This document shows, in pieces, positions 48,006 to 57,421 of a stretch of 64,000 nucleotides of DNA (position 1 is the stretch's first letter; each line of letters opens with the position of its first letter). Position numbers and translations under genes: made by a program. The notes under the pieces were generated by a model. That model had not been told where the DNA came from. It made no database searches and saw only the letters and a program-made list of their open reading frames with translations. The stretch is taken from positions 1,984,001 through 2,048,000 of the forward strand of contig NZ_CP089975.1 of NCBI RefSeq assembly GCF_029581575.1, in the 5' to 3' direction. Origin of the DNA: Moraxella nasibovis (GTDB taxonomy: Bacteria > Pseudomonadota > Gammaproteobacteria > Pseudomonadales > Moraxellaceae).

Positions 48006-49538
48006 ATGGAACATTATATGAATTTTGCCATCTTTAACCAATACTTACAAAGTCCGATTGGTTCTATCGTTGGCGCCATTGTCATTTTCATTTTGGGCTG
48101 GATCGTCGCTCTTATCTTGGCATCTTTGACCAAAAAAGGTGCATCCAAACTGGGTCTGAATGAGCGCATGAGCCAATCTACTGGTCGCAATTATGACCTG
48201 AATAATCTGATTGGTAAAATCGTCTTTTGGTTCGTGCTTGCCGTCGGTGTGTCTGCCGCACTCAACCAACTCAACCTAAACTCAATCTCTGCCCCATTTG
48301 CCAACATGGTCAATCAAGTCTTATTATTCTTGCCAAATCTTCTAGCAGCCATCGCCGTTGGTGTGATCGGCTGGGTACTTGCCACCGTCGCTCGCAATGT
48401 GCTTAGCACCGCCCTTGCCAAGACCACACTAGACGAGAAACTTTCTCAAGAAGCTGGTGTCAAGCCGATGAGCGGTACGATCGCCGACATCGTGTATTGG
48501 TTCATCCTATTGATGGTGATGACCATGGTGCTGGGTCGTCTGGGTCTAAACGGTCTATTTACCCCACTGACCAACATGATTGACAAAACCTTCAACTTCG
48601 TGCCAAACGCACTGATGGCGGGCTTGGTATTCTTCATTGGCTACATCGTTGCCAAAGTGGTGCGTGGCATCGTCACCAATCTGGTTGCAGGCTTAAACAT
48701 TCAAGTACTCGCCAGCAAAGCAGGCATCAGCGAGAAAAACAGCCTACCTTCTATCGCAGGCTCGCTGTCTTTCATGCTCATCATCGTGCCATTCACCATC
48801 GCAGCACTGGACGCCTTGAAAGTTGAGACCATCTCTCGCCCTGCCACCAACATGCTGAACAAAATCCTAGAATCTTTGCCGAATGTCTTCACCGCAGCAG
48901 CGATCTTGGTAATCACTTATTATGTGGTGCGCATGCTGTCAAACATCGTCAAAGGCATCTTGGCAAATACGCAAATCGATGCACTGCCTACCAAGCTTGG
49001 ACTACAAAGCGTGCTGGGCGATAAGAAACTTTCAGACCTTGCTGGCTGTGCCATCTTGTTCTTTGCCATGCTGTTCGCCAGCATCGCAGCGGCGGATCTG
49101 CTAGGTTTCCATCAGATCAGCGGCATGATCACCATGTTCATCGCCTTTGGCAGCCAAATCATCTTGGGTGCTGTTATCCTGACCATCGGTTTTTGGTTGG
49201 CGAACATCATCGCAGGTGTGGTGGAGCGCTCTGAGCAAGGCAGCCGTTTCCTAGCTAACATCGTGCGTGTGCTGATCATGGGTCTGGTACTGGCAATGGG
49301 TCTAAAAGCAATGGGTATCGCTGACAGCATCGTAAATCTTGCCTTTGGCTTGACGCTTGGTGCGGTCGCTGTGGCATTCGCCCTAGCCTTCGGTCTGGGT
49401 GGTCGTGAAGCAGCAGCTCGCCTACTAAAACGCCTTCAAGACAAGGCAGAAAGTGAGGCGGACAATAAAGTTATCTTGCCAACCGACACCAAAAAAGCCG
49501 TAGAAGACAGCATCGAGGATAACACCCCTCGTTTCTGA
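48006..49538 (+). CDS. TM-helix-repeat membrane protein, CmpX/mechanosensitive-channel-like
   Basis: A 510-residue inner-membrane protein made of repeated hydrophobic units, each with a helix, a short Leu/Asn amphipathic stretch and LPN or VPN (for example FLPNLLAAIAVGVIGWVLA and FVPNALMAGLVFFIGYIVA). This is the conserved TM-helix repeat seen in CmpX and some MscS-related proteins. It ends with AFGLGGREAAARLLKRL, a segment typical of the group. It may help osmotic or membrane-tension response; function is inferred from family only. The ATG at 48006 has GGAG seven bases upstream. Confidence 0.82.
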   Translation: MEHYMNFAIFNQYLQSPIGSIVGAIVIFILGWIVALILASLTKKGASKLGLNERMSQSTGRNYDLNNLIGKIVFWFVLAVGVSAALNQLNLNSISAPFANMVNQVLLFLPNLLAAIAVGVIGWVLATVARNVLSTALAKTTLDEKLSQEAGVKPMSGTIADIVYWFILLMVMTMVLGRLGLNGLFTPLTNMIDKTFNFVPNALMAGLVFFIGYIVAKVVRGIVTNLVAGLNIQVLASKAGISEKNSLPSIAGSLSFMLIIVPFTIAALDALKVETISRPATNMLNKILESLPNVFTAAAILVITYYVVRMLSNIVKGILANTQIDALPTKLGLQSVLGDKKLSDLAGCAILFFAMLFASIAAADLLGFHQISGMITMFIAFGSQIILGAVILTIGFWLANIIAGVVERSEQGSRFLANIVRVLIMGLVLAMGLKAMGIADSIVNLAFGLTLGAVAVAFALAFGLGGREAAARLLKRLQDKAESEADNKVILPTDTKKAVEDSIEDNTPRF

Positions 49539-49559
49539 TTCAAAACTGGTTTCATAAAG

Positions 49560-49587
49560 CAGCGCCTTACTTTGGGCGCTGTTTTTT
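49560..49587 (+). terminator. Terminator after the channel gene
   Basis: CAGCGCC (49560-49566) pairs with GGCGCTG (49575-49581), followed by T6. Confidence 0.9.
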
Positions 49588-49702
49588 GGGGTTATAATCA
49601 CCGAATGGCAAAATTACCACAAAATGATGCGATGTCATAAGCTTAAGCTTGCAAGCCCAACAAATTTAATAAGCCACATTTAACGCATTTAAACACACCC
49701 AT

Positions 49703-49734
49703 AAAAAAACGACAAGCCAATGATTGACTTGTCG
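49703..49734 (-). terminator. Terminator after ettA
   Basis: On the minus strand CGACAAG (49734-49728) pairs with CTTGTCG (49716-49710) and is followed by T7. It lies 20 bases after the ettA stop. Confidence 0.88.
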
Positions 49735-49754
49735 CTTTGGTCATCAAAGATGGG

Positions 49755-51416
49755 TTACCCCCCAATCTTCTTATATTTCATTCTCTTAGGTGTTGCATCT
49801 GCACCCAGTTTTTCTTTACGCCATTTTTCATATTCAGAATAGTTGCCGTCAAAAAATTCGGGCTGTTCATTCTCAAAGGACAAAATATGCGTACAAATAC
49901 GGTCTAAGAACCAGCGGTCGTGCGACACCACCATCACCGTACCTGGGAATACCTGCACCGCATCTTCCAAGGCACGCAAGGTTTCCACATCAAGGTCGTT
50001 GGACGGTTCGTCAAGTAGGATAACATTCGCCCCTTGTTTTAGGGTCTTGGCAAGTTGCAGACGATTTCGTTCACCGCCCGATAGGTTGCCAACCAGTTTT
50101 TGTTGGTCTTGACCTTTAAAGTTAAAACGACCGATATAAGCACGGCTTGGCGTGGTGTATTCGCCCACGGTAATCATATCCAAGCCGTCTGACACTTCTT
50201 CCCACACGGTTTTTTTGTCGTCCAACTCATCACGCACTTGTCCCACATAGGCGACTTTCACGCTCTCACCAATCTCCACGGTGCCTGTGTCGGGCTTGTC
50301 TTTACCTGTAATCATATTAAAAAGCGTGGTCTTACCCGCTCCGTTTGGCCCGACAATCCCAACAATCGCCATTGGTGGCATGGTAAATGACAAGTTTTCA
50401 TACAGCACACGACCTTCAAACGACTTAGAAATGCCTTTAACTTCAATGACTTTATTGCCTAGGCGTGGTCCTGGTGGAATGTAGATTTCCGCCGTTTCGT
50501 TTCTTTGTTGGAACTCACGAGAGTTCATCTCTTCAAAGCGTTCTAAACGAGATTTGGATTTGGCTTGCTGACCTTTTTGGTTTTTACGCACCCATTCCAA
50601 TTCTTGTTTTAACGCCTTAGCAAAGGCTTCTTCTTGCTTTTGTTCTTGTTCTAGGCGTTTGTTTTTCTGTTCCAGCCACTCGGTGTAGTTGCCTTGATAG
50701 GGGTAGCCATAGCCACGGTCAAGCTCCAAAATCCACTCGGCAACATTGTCAAGGAAATAACGGTCGTGCGTAATCGCCACAATCGTACCAGAATAATCCT
50801 TCAAAAAGCGTTCCAGCCACGCCACAGACTCAGCGTCCAAATGGTTGGTCGGCTCGTCAAGCAGCAGCATATCAGGCTTAGATAGAAGCAGTCGGCATAG
50901 GGCGACACGGCGTTTTTCACCGCCTGACAGCTTGGAGACATCAGCGTCCCAAGGTGGTAGGCGTAATGCGTCCGCCGCCTTTTCAAGCTGAGTGTTTAGG
51001 TTGTGGGCGTCCCACGCAGCGATGATGTCTTCCATCTTGCCTTGCTCGGCAGCCAGTTTGTCAAAGTCAGCATCAGGCTCGGCATATTCGGCATAAATTT
51101 GATTAAGGCGTTCTAAAGCGTCCAACGCCTCACGCACGCCGTCTTCGACATTGCCCCGCACATCTTTGGCGGGGTCAAGTTGGGGCTCTTGTGGCAGATA
51201 GCCAACTTTAATGCCTGCTTGGGGACGAGCCTCGCCACTGTATTCGGTATCCACGCCTGCCATAATGCGCAGCAAGGTGGATTTACCTGCACCGTTGAGA
51301 CCCAAAACGCCAATTTTGGCACCCGGAAAGAAAGAGAGCGAAATGTCCTTTAAAATCTCCCGTTTTGGCGGAATGATTTTGGACACTTTGTTCATCGTAT
51401 AGATATATTGAGCCAT
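49755..51416 (-). CDS. ettA: Energy-dependent translational throttle protein EttA
   Basis: A 553-residue ABC-F ATPase that binds the ribosomal E site and gates early elongation according to ATP level. It has two ABC domains with Walker A GLNGAGKST (39-47) and GPNGAGKTT, two signatures (KLSGGEKRR and NLSGGERNR) and both DEPTN/DEPSN boxes. The charged linker between the domains (about 240-300) is the P-site tRNA interaction motif. AAAGGATAGCT precedes the ATG. This is a housekeeping ABC-F, not a resistance type. Confidence 0.96.
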   Translation of the reverse strand: MAQYIYTMNKVSKIIPPKREILKDISLSFFPGAKIGVLGLNGAGKSTLLRIMAGVDTEYSGEARPQAGIKVGYLPQEPQLDPAKDVRGNVEDGVREALDALERLNQIYAEYAEPDADFDKLAAEQGKMEDIIAAWDAHNLNTQLEKAADALRLPPWDADVSKLSGGEKRRVALCRLLLSKPDMLLLDEPTNHLDAESVAWLERFLKDYSGTIVAITHDRYFLDNVAEWILELDRGYGYPYQGNYTEWLEQKNKRLEQEQKQEEAFAKALKQELEWVRKNQKGQQAKSKSRLERFEEMNSREFQQRNETAEIYIPPGPRLGNKVIEVKGISKSFEGRVLYENLSFTMPPMAIVGIVGPNGAGKTTLFNMITGKDKPDTGTVEIGESVKVAYVGQVRDELDDKKTVWEEVSDGLDMITVGEYTTPSRAYIGRFNFKGQDQQKLVGNLSGGERNRLQLAKTLKQGANVILLDEPSNDLDVETLRALEDAVQVFPGTVMVVSHDRWFLDRICTHILSFENEQPEFFDGNYSEYEKWRKEKLGADATPKRMKYKKIGG

Positions 51417-51551
51417 AGCTATCCTTTAATGAAAATCTTGAGTTGTCAAAATTAAGAATTATTGAAAAAATAAAATCTAACCTGTTATTATCGCACGCTT
51501 TGATGGTTTGGGCAAATGATTTTATCGTGCGATTTTTTTTTGACGAAATTA

Positions 51552-51579
51552 TTGACTTTTCGTTAAGTTATAGTATATT
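51552..51579 (+). promoter_or_regulatory. Promoter of the small lipoprotein gene
   Basis: TTGACT (51552-51557), a 16-base spacer and TATATT (51574-51579), about 75 bases before the CTG start. The rest of the 51417-51652 gap holds no gene. Confidence 0.6.
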
Positions 51580-51652
51580 TACACTGTTGATAAGTTATTG
51601 TTAAAACTTATCAATATGTATATCAATCGTAAATCACTTTCAAGGATCTTTT

Positions 51653-51970
51653 CTGAAAATCAAATTTGCTGCTATTATTGCAACTGTCGCCATGCTGTCT
51701 GCCTGCGCAACGCCACACATCGTCGAGACCACCAAACTGAACGACAACCAGCTAACCTGCGAACAGATCAAATCAGAGATCGCTGAGGCTAAAAAGTTTG
51801 AGCAAGAGGCTCGTGCGGAACGCAAAGTTACTGGTAAGAATGTCGCTGCGGCACTATTCTTTATTCCTGCATTATTCGCCACCTATGCCAACACCGAAGA
51901 GGCAATCGATGCCGCCAAAGAACGCCAAGAAAAGCTGACCAATCTTTATAACAAAAAACAATGTGGCTAA
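51653..51970 (+). CDS. Small lipoprotein with an apparent CTG start codon
   Basis: A 105-residue protein whose best start is CTG at 51653. AAGGA lies six bases upstream (51642-51646), and the frame then reads LKIKFAAIIATVAMLSAC, a perfect lipoprotein signal with the lipobox cysteine at residue 18. The first in-frame ATG (51692) would cut off most of this signal. The mature part has a charged helical region (EQIKSEIAEAKKFEQEARAERK), a hydrophobic stretch AAALFFIPALFATYA and another Lys-rich helix ending in Cys. No family was recognised. Either CTG is used as start or an ATG was altered here. Confidence 0.75.
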   Translation: MKIKFAAIIATVAMLSACATPHIVETTKLNDNQLTCEQIKSEIAEAKKFEQEARAERKVTGKNVAAALFFIPALFATYANTEEAIDAAKERQEKLTNLYNKKQCG

Positions 51971-51974
51971 TCTT

Positions 51975-52005
51975 AAAAAACCGTGCAAGATTGAACGGTT
52001 TTTTT
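51975..52005 (+). terminator. Terminator after the small lipoprotein gene
   Basis: AAAAAACCGT (51975-51984) pairs with ACGGTTTTTT (from 51995), ending in T7. Confidence 0.88.
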
Positions 52006-52050
52006 GTATTAAAGGGTGGATTGATGAGAAAATACAGGCATCATTCAGCC

Positions 52051-53601
52051 TTACAACAACCACTCAATCGGCAGCTGGCTTGCGATCCACACCTGCACAC
52101 GGCGAAACAGTGAGCTTTCTGGCTCATGCGTGCGCTCGATTGTCTCGCCATCTTCGATGGTCGTCCAGATCATCTTGCCTTTGTCGTTCAGGCTCACTGC
52201 ATAAGCGTGCTTTGGCAGATTCACCGACAGCTGATCCATCAGGTCTTTGGCAAGCTTTGGGCTGTCGATGAGTAGCCCCATCTCGGTGTTGAGATTGGCA
52301 GAACGAGGATCCATATTAAAAGAGCCGACATACAAATACTGCCCATCCACCGCAAAAGTCTTGGCGTGCAGACTGGCGCCCTGCCCATCGTAGGCACTTC
52401 TGACGGCAGCAGGCTTGACGGTGGCATCGTCTTTAAGCTCATACAGCTTGACGCCGCTTTTTAGCAGGTCTTTGCGGTATTTGGCATAGCCTGAATGGAC
52501 CACCGCCACATCGTTGGCAGCCAGTGTATTGGTCAGCACTTGCACCGTTTTACCATTTTTGGCAAGCTTACTTAGCATCTCTTCACCCTGTCTGGTCGGC
52601 ACAAAATAAGGCGAGACGATCACAAGCTCATTTTGGGTGTTTTCCATCAAAGGCGAAATGTATTTGTCAAGGATATTTTCTTCTTCTTGTTTTTTGAGCA
52701 CCTTATCAGGGTGGTCGCTGATGAATTGCGTTTTTGCCCACACCCAAGGCATCTGCCCGTCCGTCAGATAGTTGGAAAAGTTTGCCTGCATGAGCAGACC
52801 AAGATACTCTCGCGCCTCATCAGCCACGCCCGAAAGGTCAGCGGGCTCGACATCGCCGATGATGGCTTGGGCAGGATAGGCGGATTGATTGTTCCAATAT
52901 CTGTCAAAATCTTCCGCCGTCTCGTGCGCCGCTTGCCCCACCACCGCCACATCTAGGTCAGCGAACATCATGCCACTCGTCGCATCAAAATACTCATCGC
53001 CAATGTTGCGCCCACCGACGATACTCACGATGCTGTCAGCGGTCATGGATTTGTTGTGCATGCGGCGATTGAGACGAAAAAAGTCCGTCAAATACCCCAA
53101 AGGGCGAAAACGGCGCTGCATGTATGGATTAAAAAGGCGTACTTCGATGTTGTCATGGTCATCAAGCCTGCGAATCACGCCGTCCATGCCCGCCATCGTA
53201 TGATCATCAAGCAGTAGTCGCACACGCACGCCACGGTCGGCGGCAGCGATGAGTCTTTGGCTAAGCAGTCTGCCCGAGATGTCGTCGTGGTAGATGTAGT
53301 ACTGCAAATCAAGGCTCTGCTCTGCCATCTCGACCAAAGCCAGACGAGCCAAAAACGCATCACGGCTGTTTGCCAGTGTATAAATGCCACTTTCGCCCGA
53401 GTGCTCGATGATCTCTGGCAGCAGGCGCTTGGCAATATTGCCATCTGGGCTTGGCATCAGGTGCGTGGAGACGGTCCTTTGGACATTCTCTGGCAACGGA
53501 CGATGGCTTAATGCCGCCAGCAGCGCCACCGCAAGGACAAGCAGCAAAAGCCCAATCACCACGCCCCGCACCCAGCGTGGCAAACTACGCCAAATCATCA
53601 T
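52051..53601 (-). CDS. Phospholipase D-family protein, ClsC-like cardiolipin synthase
   Basis: A 516-residue protein with one N-terminal membrane segment (about 11-31) and two HKD motifs: HNKSMTAD and HAKTFAVD. Each is followed by the family's GGRNIGDEY and GSFNMDPRS. The layout is that of ClsC and related YmdC-type enzymes, which make cardiolipin from phosphatidylglycerol and, for ClsC, phosphatidylethanolamine; ClsC needs YmdB, which is absent here. ATG 53601 is chosen; TTG 53607 is an alternative. It stands alone. Confidence 0.88.
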   Translation of the reverse strand: MMIWRSLPRWVRGVVIGLLLLVLAVALLAALSHRPLPENVQRTVSTHLMPSPDGNIAKRLLPEIIEHSGESGIYTLANSRDAFLARLALVEMAEQSLDLQYYIYHDDISGRLLSQRLIAAADRGVRVRLLLDDHTMAGMDGVIRRLDDHDNIEVRLFNPYMQRRFRPLGYLTDFFRLNRRMHNKSMTADSIVSIVGGRNIGDEYFDATSGMMFADLDVAVVGQAAHETAEDFDRYWNNQSAYPAQAIIGDVEPADLSGVADEAREYLGLLMQANFSNYLTDGQMPWVWAKTQFISDHPDKVLKKQEEENILDKYISPLMENTQNELVIVSPYFVPTRQGEEMLSKLAKNGKTVQVLTNTLAANDVAVVHSGYAKYRKDLLKSGVKLYELKDDATVKPAAVRSAYDGQGASLHAKTFAVDGQYLYVGSFNMDPRSANLNTEMGLLIDSPKLAKDLMDQLSVNLPKHAYAVSLNDKGKMIWTTIEDGETIERTHEPESSLFRRVQVWIASQLPIEWLL

Positions 53602-53838
53602 AGCCAAAACCCATTATTATTAAAGTTGGCGTATTATACCGCAAAAACTGACTGAAAGTGTCGGTGGTTGCTTGGTTTAGCCAAACTGACAAATCAAAAA
53701 ATCCGTACAACACAAAGCATCACTTTCGCCAGACTTGATTTTAACTGAGTAGAGATGGCGCTTTTGCATTTGTTCATAAATAATAAGACGGCAGAATTTG
53801 GAGAGTTTAGAGAGTTTTATTGGCAATATTTTAAAATC

Positions 53839-53937
53839 TTAGAGCAGATTGCCATTAACCTTGTAGGCTGTGCCAAGTATTTTTTTGGTAAGCGGACTGA
53901 CAAGGCAGATCATCGGATTGTCAAATAAATCTGCCAT
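53839..53937 (-). pseudogene. Short frame starting like 4-hydroxyphenylpyruvate dioxygenase, possible remnant
   Basis: On the minus strand AAGGAAGT precedes an ATG whose frame reads MADLFDNPM and then runs 23 more codons to a stop. The first nine residues match, from memory, the N-terminus of bacterial 4-hydroxyphenylpyruvate dioxygenase; the rest does not. It may be the leftover 5' end of a deleted hppD gene. Chance similarity cannot be excluded with so few residues. The remainder of the 53602-54095 gap holds nothing recognised. Confidence 0.35.
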
Positions 53938-54095
53938 AATACTTCCTTGGTTGATGATATATAAAGTGCTTGAATACATTGCAATGACTGCGTTTGGTGG
54001 CATTTTCTTAGCTATTGCAAGTCATTTGCCGTTATCATAAAATAGTCGTCCATATTGCACAAATGGTTTTTTATTTTTATTTATCGGACTTATCC

Positions 54096-55004
54096 ATGAA
54101 TGTCACCCTACGCCAGCTGAACGCCTTCATCGCCGTATCTCGCCACAAAAGCTTTACCAAGGCGGCTGATGAGCTGTATCTGACCCAGTCGTCTTTGAGC
54201 GGACTGATTAAAGAGATGGAAAATCAGCTGGGCATCACGCTGTTTGACCGCACCACCCGTCAGCTACACCTGTCAGAAGCGGGCGAGCGGCTCGTGCCTT
54301 ATGCCCTGAATGTCTTGGATGACATGCGCATGTTCACAGGCGAGATCCACGACATCAAAGACTACCATCAAGGCAAAGTGCGCATCGCCGCCAGCCAGCA
54401 GCTTGCCGCCACCATCATGCCCAGTCTCATCAAGGCGTTCAAACAAGCCCATCCAGACATTCAGGTGAGTCTCATCGACTGCGGCATCGGCGAGGTCATG
54501 GAGCGAGTGCAGCTCATCGACGCTGACATCGGCATCGGTCCTGAGCATCCTTTTAGCAGCGACATCTTGGCAGAGACGCTGTTTTCATCGAAGTTTTATT
54601 TGATTGTTAAGCCCGATCACGCTTTGGCTGGGCGGTCGGAAGTCACATGGCAGGACATTCCAGTAGGCGAACTCATCACGCTACAAGCCGCCTTTGCCGA
54701 GCAGATCCGAGCGGCACTGCCGATGGAGCTGACGGAGCGGCTGTTTCGAGCTGATTATGAAGTCAATTTTTTGTCCACTGCGCTTGGCATGACGCAAATG
54801 GGGCTTGGCATGACGCTGGCACTCAGCTACGCCAAAAACTGGATAGATCAGCATGATTTGACCATGATTCCCATCAAAGAGCCTAAGATTGATAGAAAAT
54901 TTTTGCTGTATCAGCACAAACACCGCTCCCCCAGCGCGGCGGTGTTGGCGTTTGCCAATTTTTTAAAAACTTATGCAAAGCACTGGCAAATTGACACGCC
55001 GTGA
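54096..55004 (+). CDS. LysR-type transcriptional regulator
   Basis: A 302-residue LysR regulator with an N-terminal helix-turn-helix (LRQLNAFIAVSRHKSFTKAADELYLTQSSLSGLI) and a substrate-binding-like effector domain from about residue 92. The ATG at 54096 gives the standard N-terminus. LysR genes often control a divergent neighbour; here that would be the ClsC-like gene, but the hppD-like remnant lies between them, so its former target may have been lost. Ligand unknown. Confidence 0.88.
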   Translation: MNVTLRQLNAFIAVSRHKSFTKAADELYLTQSSLSGLIKEMENQLGITLFDRTTRQLHLSEAGERLVPYALNVLDDMRMFTGEIHDIKDYHQGKVRIAASQQLAATIMPSLIKAFKQAHPDIQVSLIDCGIGEVMERVQLIDADIGIGPEHPFSSDILAETLFSSKFYLIVKPDHALAGRSEVTWQDIPVGELITLQAAFAEQIRAALPMELTERLFRADYEVNFLSTALGMTQMGLGMTLALSYAKNWIDQHDLTMIPIKEPKIDRKFLLYQHKHRSPSAAVLAFANFLKTYAKHWQIDTP

Positions 55005-55176
55005 GCATTGAAACACTCTCCAAAAGCGCCATCGCCAAGCCCCAAGATGACAAATAGACGGCAGGCTTGGCGAAATTTGCATCATCACTCACAAAATCAT
55101 TTACAAGCATCAAAAAATTCTTTATGCTAAGATAATCCGTATGGTTTTTAAGGATTTTTGAAAAATTGGAGCCTTC

Positions 55177-55449
55177 ATGACACACATCACTCACAACACC
55201 GACCTACGCCGCTTTGAAACCACCATCGATGGCATCACCGCTTATCTAAGCTATCTGGATCACGGCGACACACTCATCTACAATCACACCATCGTCCCAA
55301 GTGCGCTTGGCGGTCAGGGCATCGGCAAGGCACTCACCAAGCACGCACTGGATTATGCACAAGCCGAAGGTAAGAAAGTGGCGCCGACTTGCAGCTTTGT
55401 CGCCGCTTATATCCACAAAAACCCAGAATACAAAAACCTACTGGCGTGA
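55177..55449 (+). CDS. Small GNAT-fold acetyltransferase (YjdJ-like)
   Basis: A 90-residue single-domain GNAT of the minimal type. It has VVPSALGGQGIGKALTKHALD-like CoA loop (residues 40-60), VAPTCSFVAAYIHKNPEY and little else; this last block is typical of the short YjdJ/yeast-Gcn5-related family. Substrate unknown. GGAG lies before the ATG. It is followed by tandem repeats and a DUF294 gene. Confidence 0.85.
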   Translation: MTHITHNTDLRRFETTIDGITAYLSYLDHGDTLIYNHTIVPSALGGQGIGKALTKHALDYAQAEGKKVAPTCSFVAAYIHKNPEYKNLLA

Positions 55450-55500
55450 AATGGCTGGCGCATTTGTTGGTAGATTTGTTGGCATAAGAAGTGCTTTTTT

Positions 55501-55580
55501 GGCAAGATTTTTGGCAAAAAGTTTTTAGCACAAAGTTTTTAGCACAAAGTTTTTAGCATAAAGCTTTTGTCATAAAGGCA
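55501..55580. repeat. 14-bp tandem repeats before the CBS/DUF294 gene
   Basis: Units of about 14 bases follow one another: GGCAAAAAGTTTTTA, GCACAAAGTTTTTA twice identically, then GCATAAAGCTTTTG and a decayed unit. The array ends about 35 bases before the ATG at 55613, so copy number could affect the leader or promoter spacing. Confidence 0.75.
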
Positions 55581-55612
55581 GTTTTGGTAATTTTAAGCAA
55601 TACAAGGAAAGT

Positions 55613-57418
55613 ATGATGAATCACGCCTTAAACCATCTATTCACACCGCCCTTTGATGTCTTGACAACCAGCGAACGCAAGAAACTTGCCGCCGTCAGCC
55701 AAATCGTCTATCTGCCAGAACACACCGCCGTCAATGGCGATTGGCAGGGCGATTTGTTCATCGTCATCAAAGGCAAGCTCACCCAGCACCAGCATGGCGA
55801 GCTGGTGGCAGGCTTGAATGTGGGTGATTGGTTTTCTTTGGCGGACAAAGATGGGGTCGCATTTGATGTCATCACCCAAGAACAAAGCCTGCTGTATCGG
55901 CTTGATGGCGACACCGTCCATGCCATCAGTCAGCACAACGAGCGACTGCGGACATTGCTGTTTGCCGATTTGACCACTCGCAAATCACAGCAAGACGCCC
56001 AAAGTGCCATGAGCCAAAGCCAACAGCTACTCTACCGCCCTGTTGCCAGCATTGGCGAACACATCCGCACGCCCAATTTTATTGACGAAAACGCCAGTCT
56101 TTATGAAGCGACTTGCCGTATGATGGCGGTGGATGCCAAGCACATTTTGGTCAGCTCGCCCAATGGCGTGGGCATATTTACCCAGACCGATGTCTGCCGT
56201 GCCATCACAAAAAAAGCAGACTTTGCCACCACTTGCGTCAAAGATTATAGCCGATTTAATCTCTACACCATTCATGAAAGCCACGATTTGAGCGAAGCGT
56301 TGATTACCATGATCAGCAAAAGCGTCCATCGCTTGCCGATCGTCAATGATGCAGGCGAGATCACAGGCGTGATTGGACAAACCGAACTGCTCAACTACCT
56401 AACCAACCATTCACAGCTCATCACACAGCGGATTGACCAAGCCCAAAACCTAGACGAAGTTTTGGTGGGTGTGGAGATGATTGGTACATTCATTCGCCAA
56501 CAAAACCAAAGTGGCATGAAAGTCCATGTCATCAGTCGCATTGTCCAAAGTCTCAACATTCATGTCTTTACTAAGGTATGGCAACTCATCGCACCGCCTG
56601 CCGTCATTGACAACACCTGCCTGATTGTCATGGGTTCTGAAGGTCGTGGCGAGCAAATCATGCGTACCGACCAAGACAACGCCCTAATCATTCGTGATGG
56701 CTTTGACGACCCAAATCTGCCCACCTACGCCCAAGCCTTTAATGATGCTTTGTTTAAACTTGGCTATCCTTATTGCGATGGCAACATCATGATCGCAAGC
56801 CCTACTTGGCGAAAGTCGCTCACCGATTTTAAAGCCCAAGTCAGCACATGGATGGGAGCGACTGGTGGCGAGATGATGATTCACTTTGCCACACTCATGG
56901 ACGCTCACCCTGTGTGTGGCGATGTGGCGTTATTTTATGAATTAAAATCACACTGGCAACACGCCGTCCGCCACGCTCACGCCAATTTTATCAACCGCTT
57001 TGCCGCACCAACCCTACAAATGGCGAGCGAATCTGGTTTTTGGCAAAAATTCACCGGCGGAAAAGACAGCGACATCGACCTAAAAAAAGCTGGCATTTTT
57101 CCCATCGTGCATGGCGTGCGAGCATTGGCACTTGAATACGGCATTGATGAGACCAGCACTCGCCTGCGTCTGCGCCAATTAGCCAGCCAAAAAGTCATTG
57201 ACGAAAAAACCGCCCAAAACATCACCGAAGCTTTGGAATTTTTCTTATCAAAACGCCTTGCCGTCTCGCTCATCACCGATGACAAATCCGCCCGCAAGGT
57301 CAATCCAAACACCCTATCGTCATTGGAGCGAGACCTGCTCAAAGAAAGTCTGGCGGTGGTCAAATACTTCAAAGGATTCATCACTCGCCATTATCGTCTT
57401 GATGTGTTTGTGGGGTGA
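55613..57418 (+). CDS. Cyclic-nucleotide-binding/CBS/DUF294 nucleotidyltransferase-like protein
   Basis: A 601-residue protein in the order: cyclic-nucleotide-binding-like domain (about 10-130), CBS pair (about 150-275), DUF294 nucleotidyltransferase-like domain with GSEGRGEQIMRTDQDNALI (about 343-361) and the DUF294 C-terminal domain (about 440-590). The GSEGRGEQ...D-Q-D block resembles GlnD-type nucleotidyltransferases, so it may modify a protein in response to ligands. The role is not established. AAGGAAAGT lies before the ATG. The exonuclease gene begins three bases after its stop, so the two form an operon. Confidence 0.88.
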   Translation: MMNHALNHLFTPPFDVLTTSERKKLAAVSQIVYLPEHTAVNGDWQGDLFIVIKGKLTQHQHGELVAGLNVGDWFSLADKDGVAFDVITQEQSLLYRLDGDTVHAISQHNERLRTLLFADLTTRKSQQDAQSAMSQSQQLLYRPVASIGEHIRTPNFIDENASLYEATCRMMAVDAKHILVSSPNGVGIFTQTDVCRAITKKADFATTCVKDYSRFNLYTIHESHDLSEALITMISKSVHRLPIVNDAGEITGVIGQTELLNYLTNHSQLITQRIDQAQNLDEVLVGVEMIGTFIRQQNQSGMKVHVISRIVQSLNIHVFTKVWQLIAPPAVIDNTCLIVMGSEGRGEQIMRTDQDNALIIRDGFDDPNLPTYAQAFNDALFKLGYPYCDGNIMIASPTWRKSLTDFKAQVSTWMGATGGEMMIHFATLMDAHPVCGDVALFYELKSHWQHAVRHAHANFINRFAAPTLQMASESGFWQKFTGGKDSDIDLKKAGIFPIVHGVRALALEYGIDETSTRLRLRQLASQKVIDEKTAQNITEALEFFLSKRLAVSLITDDKSARKVNPNTLSSLERDLLKESLAVVKYFKGFITRHYRLDVFVG

Positions 57419-57421
57419 GCG

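Noticed and set aside
49755-51416. ABC-F antibiotic resistance protein
   Set aside because: Length, linker and N-terminus match the housekeeping EttA group.
55501-55580. CRISPR-like repeat array
   Set aside because: Units of 14 bases are directly tandem with no unique spacers, and no cas genes are present.
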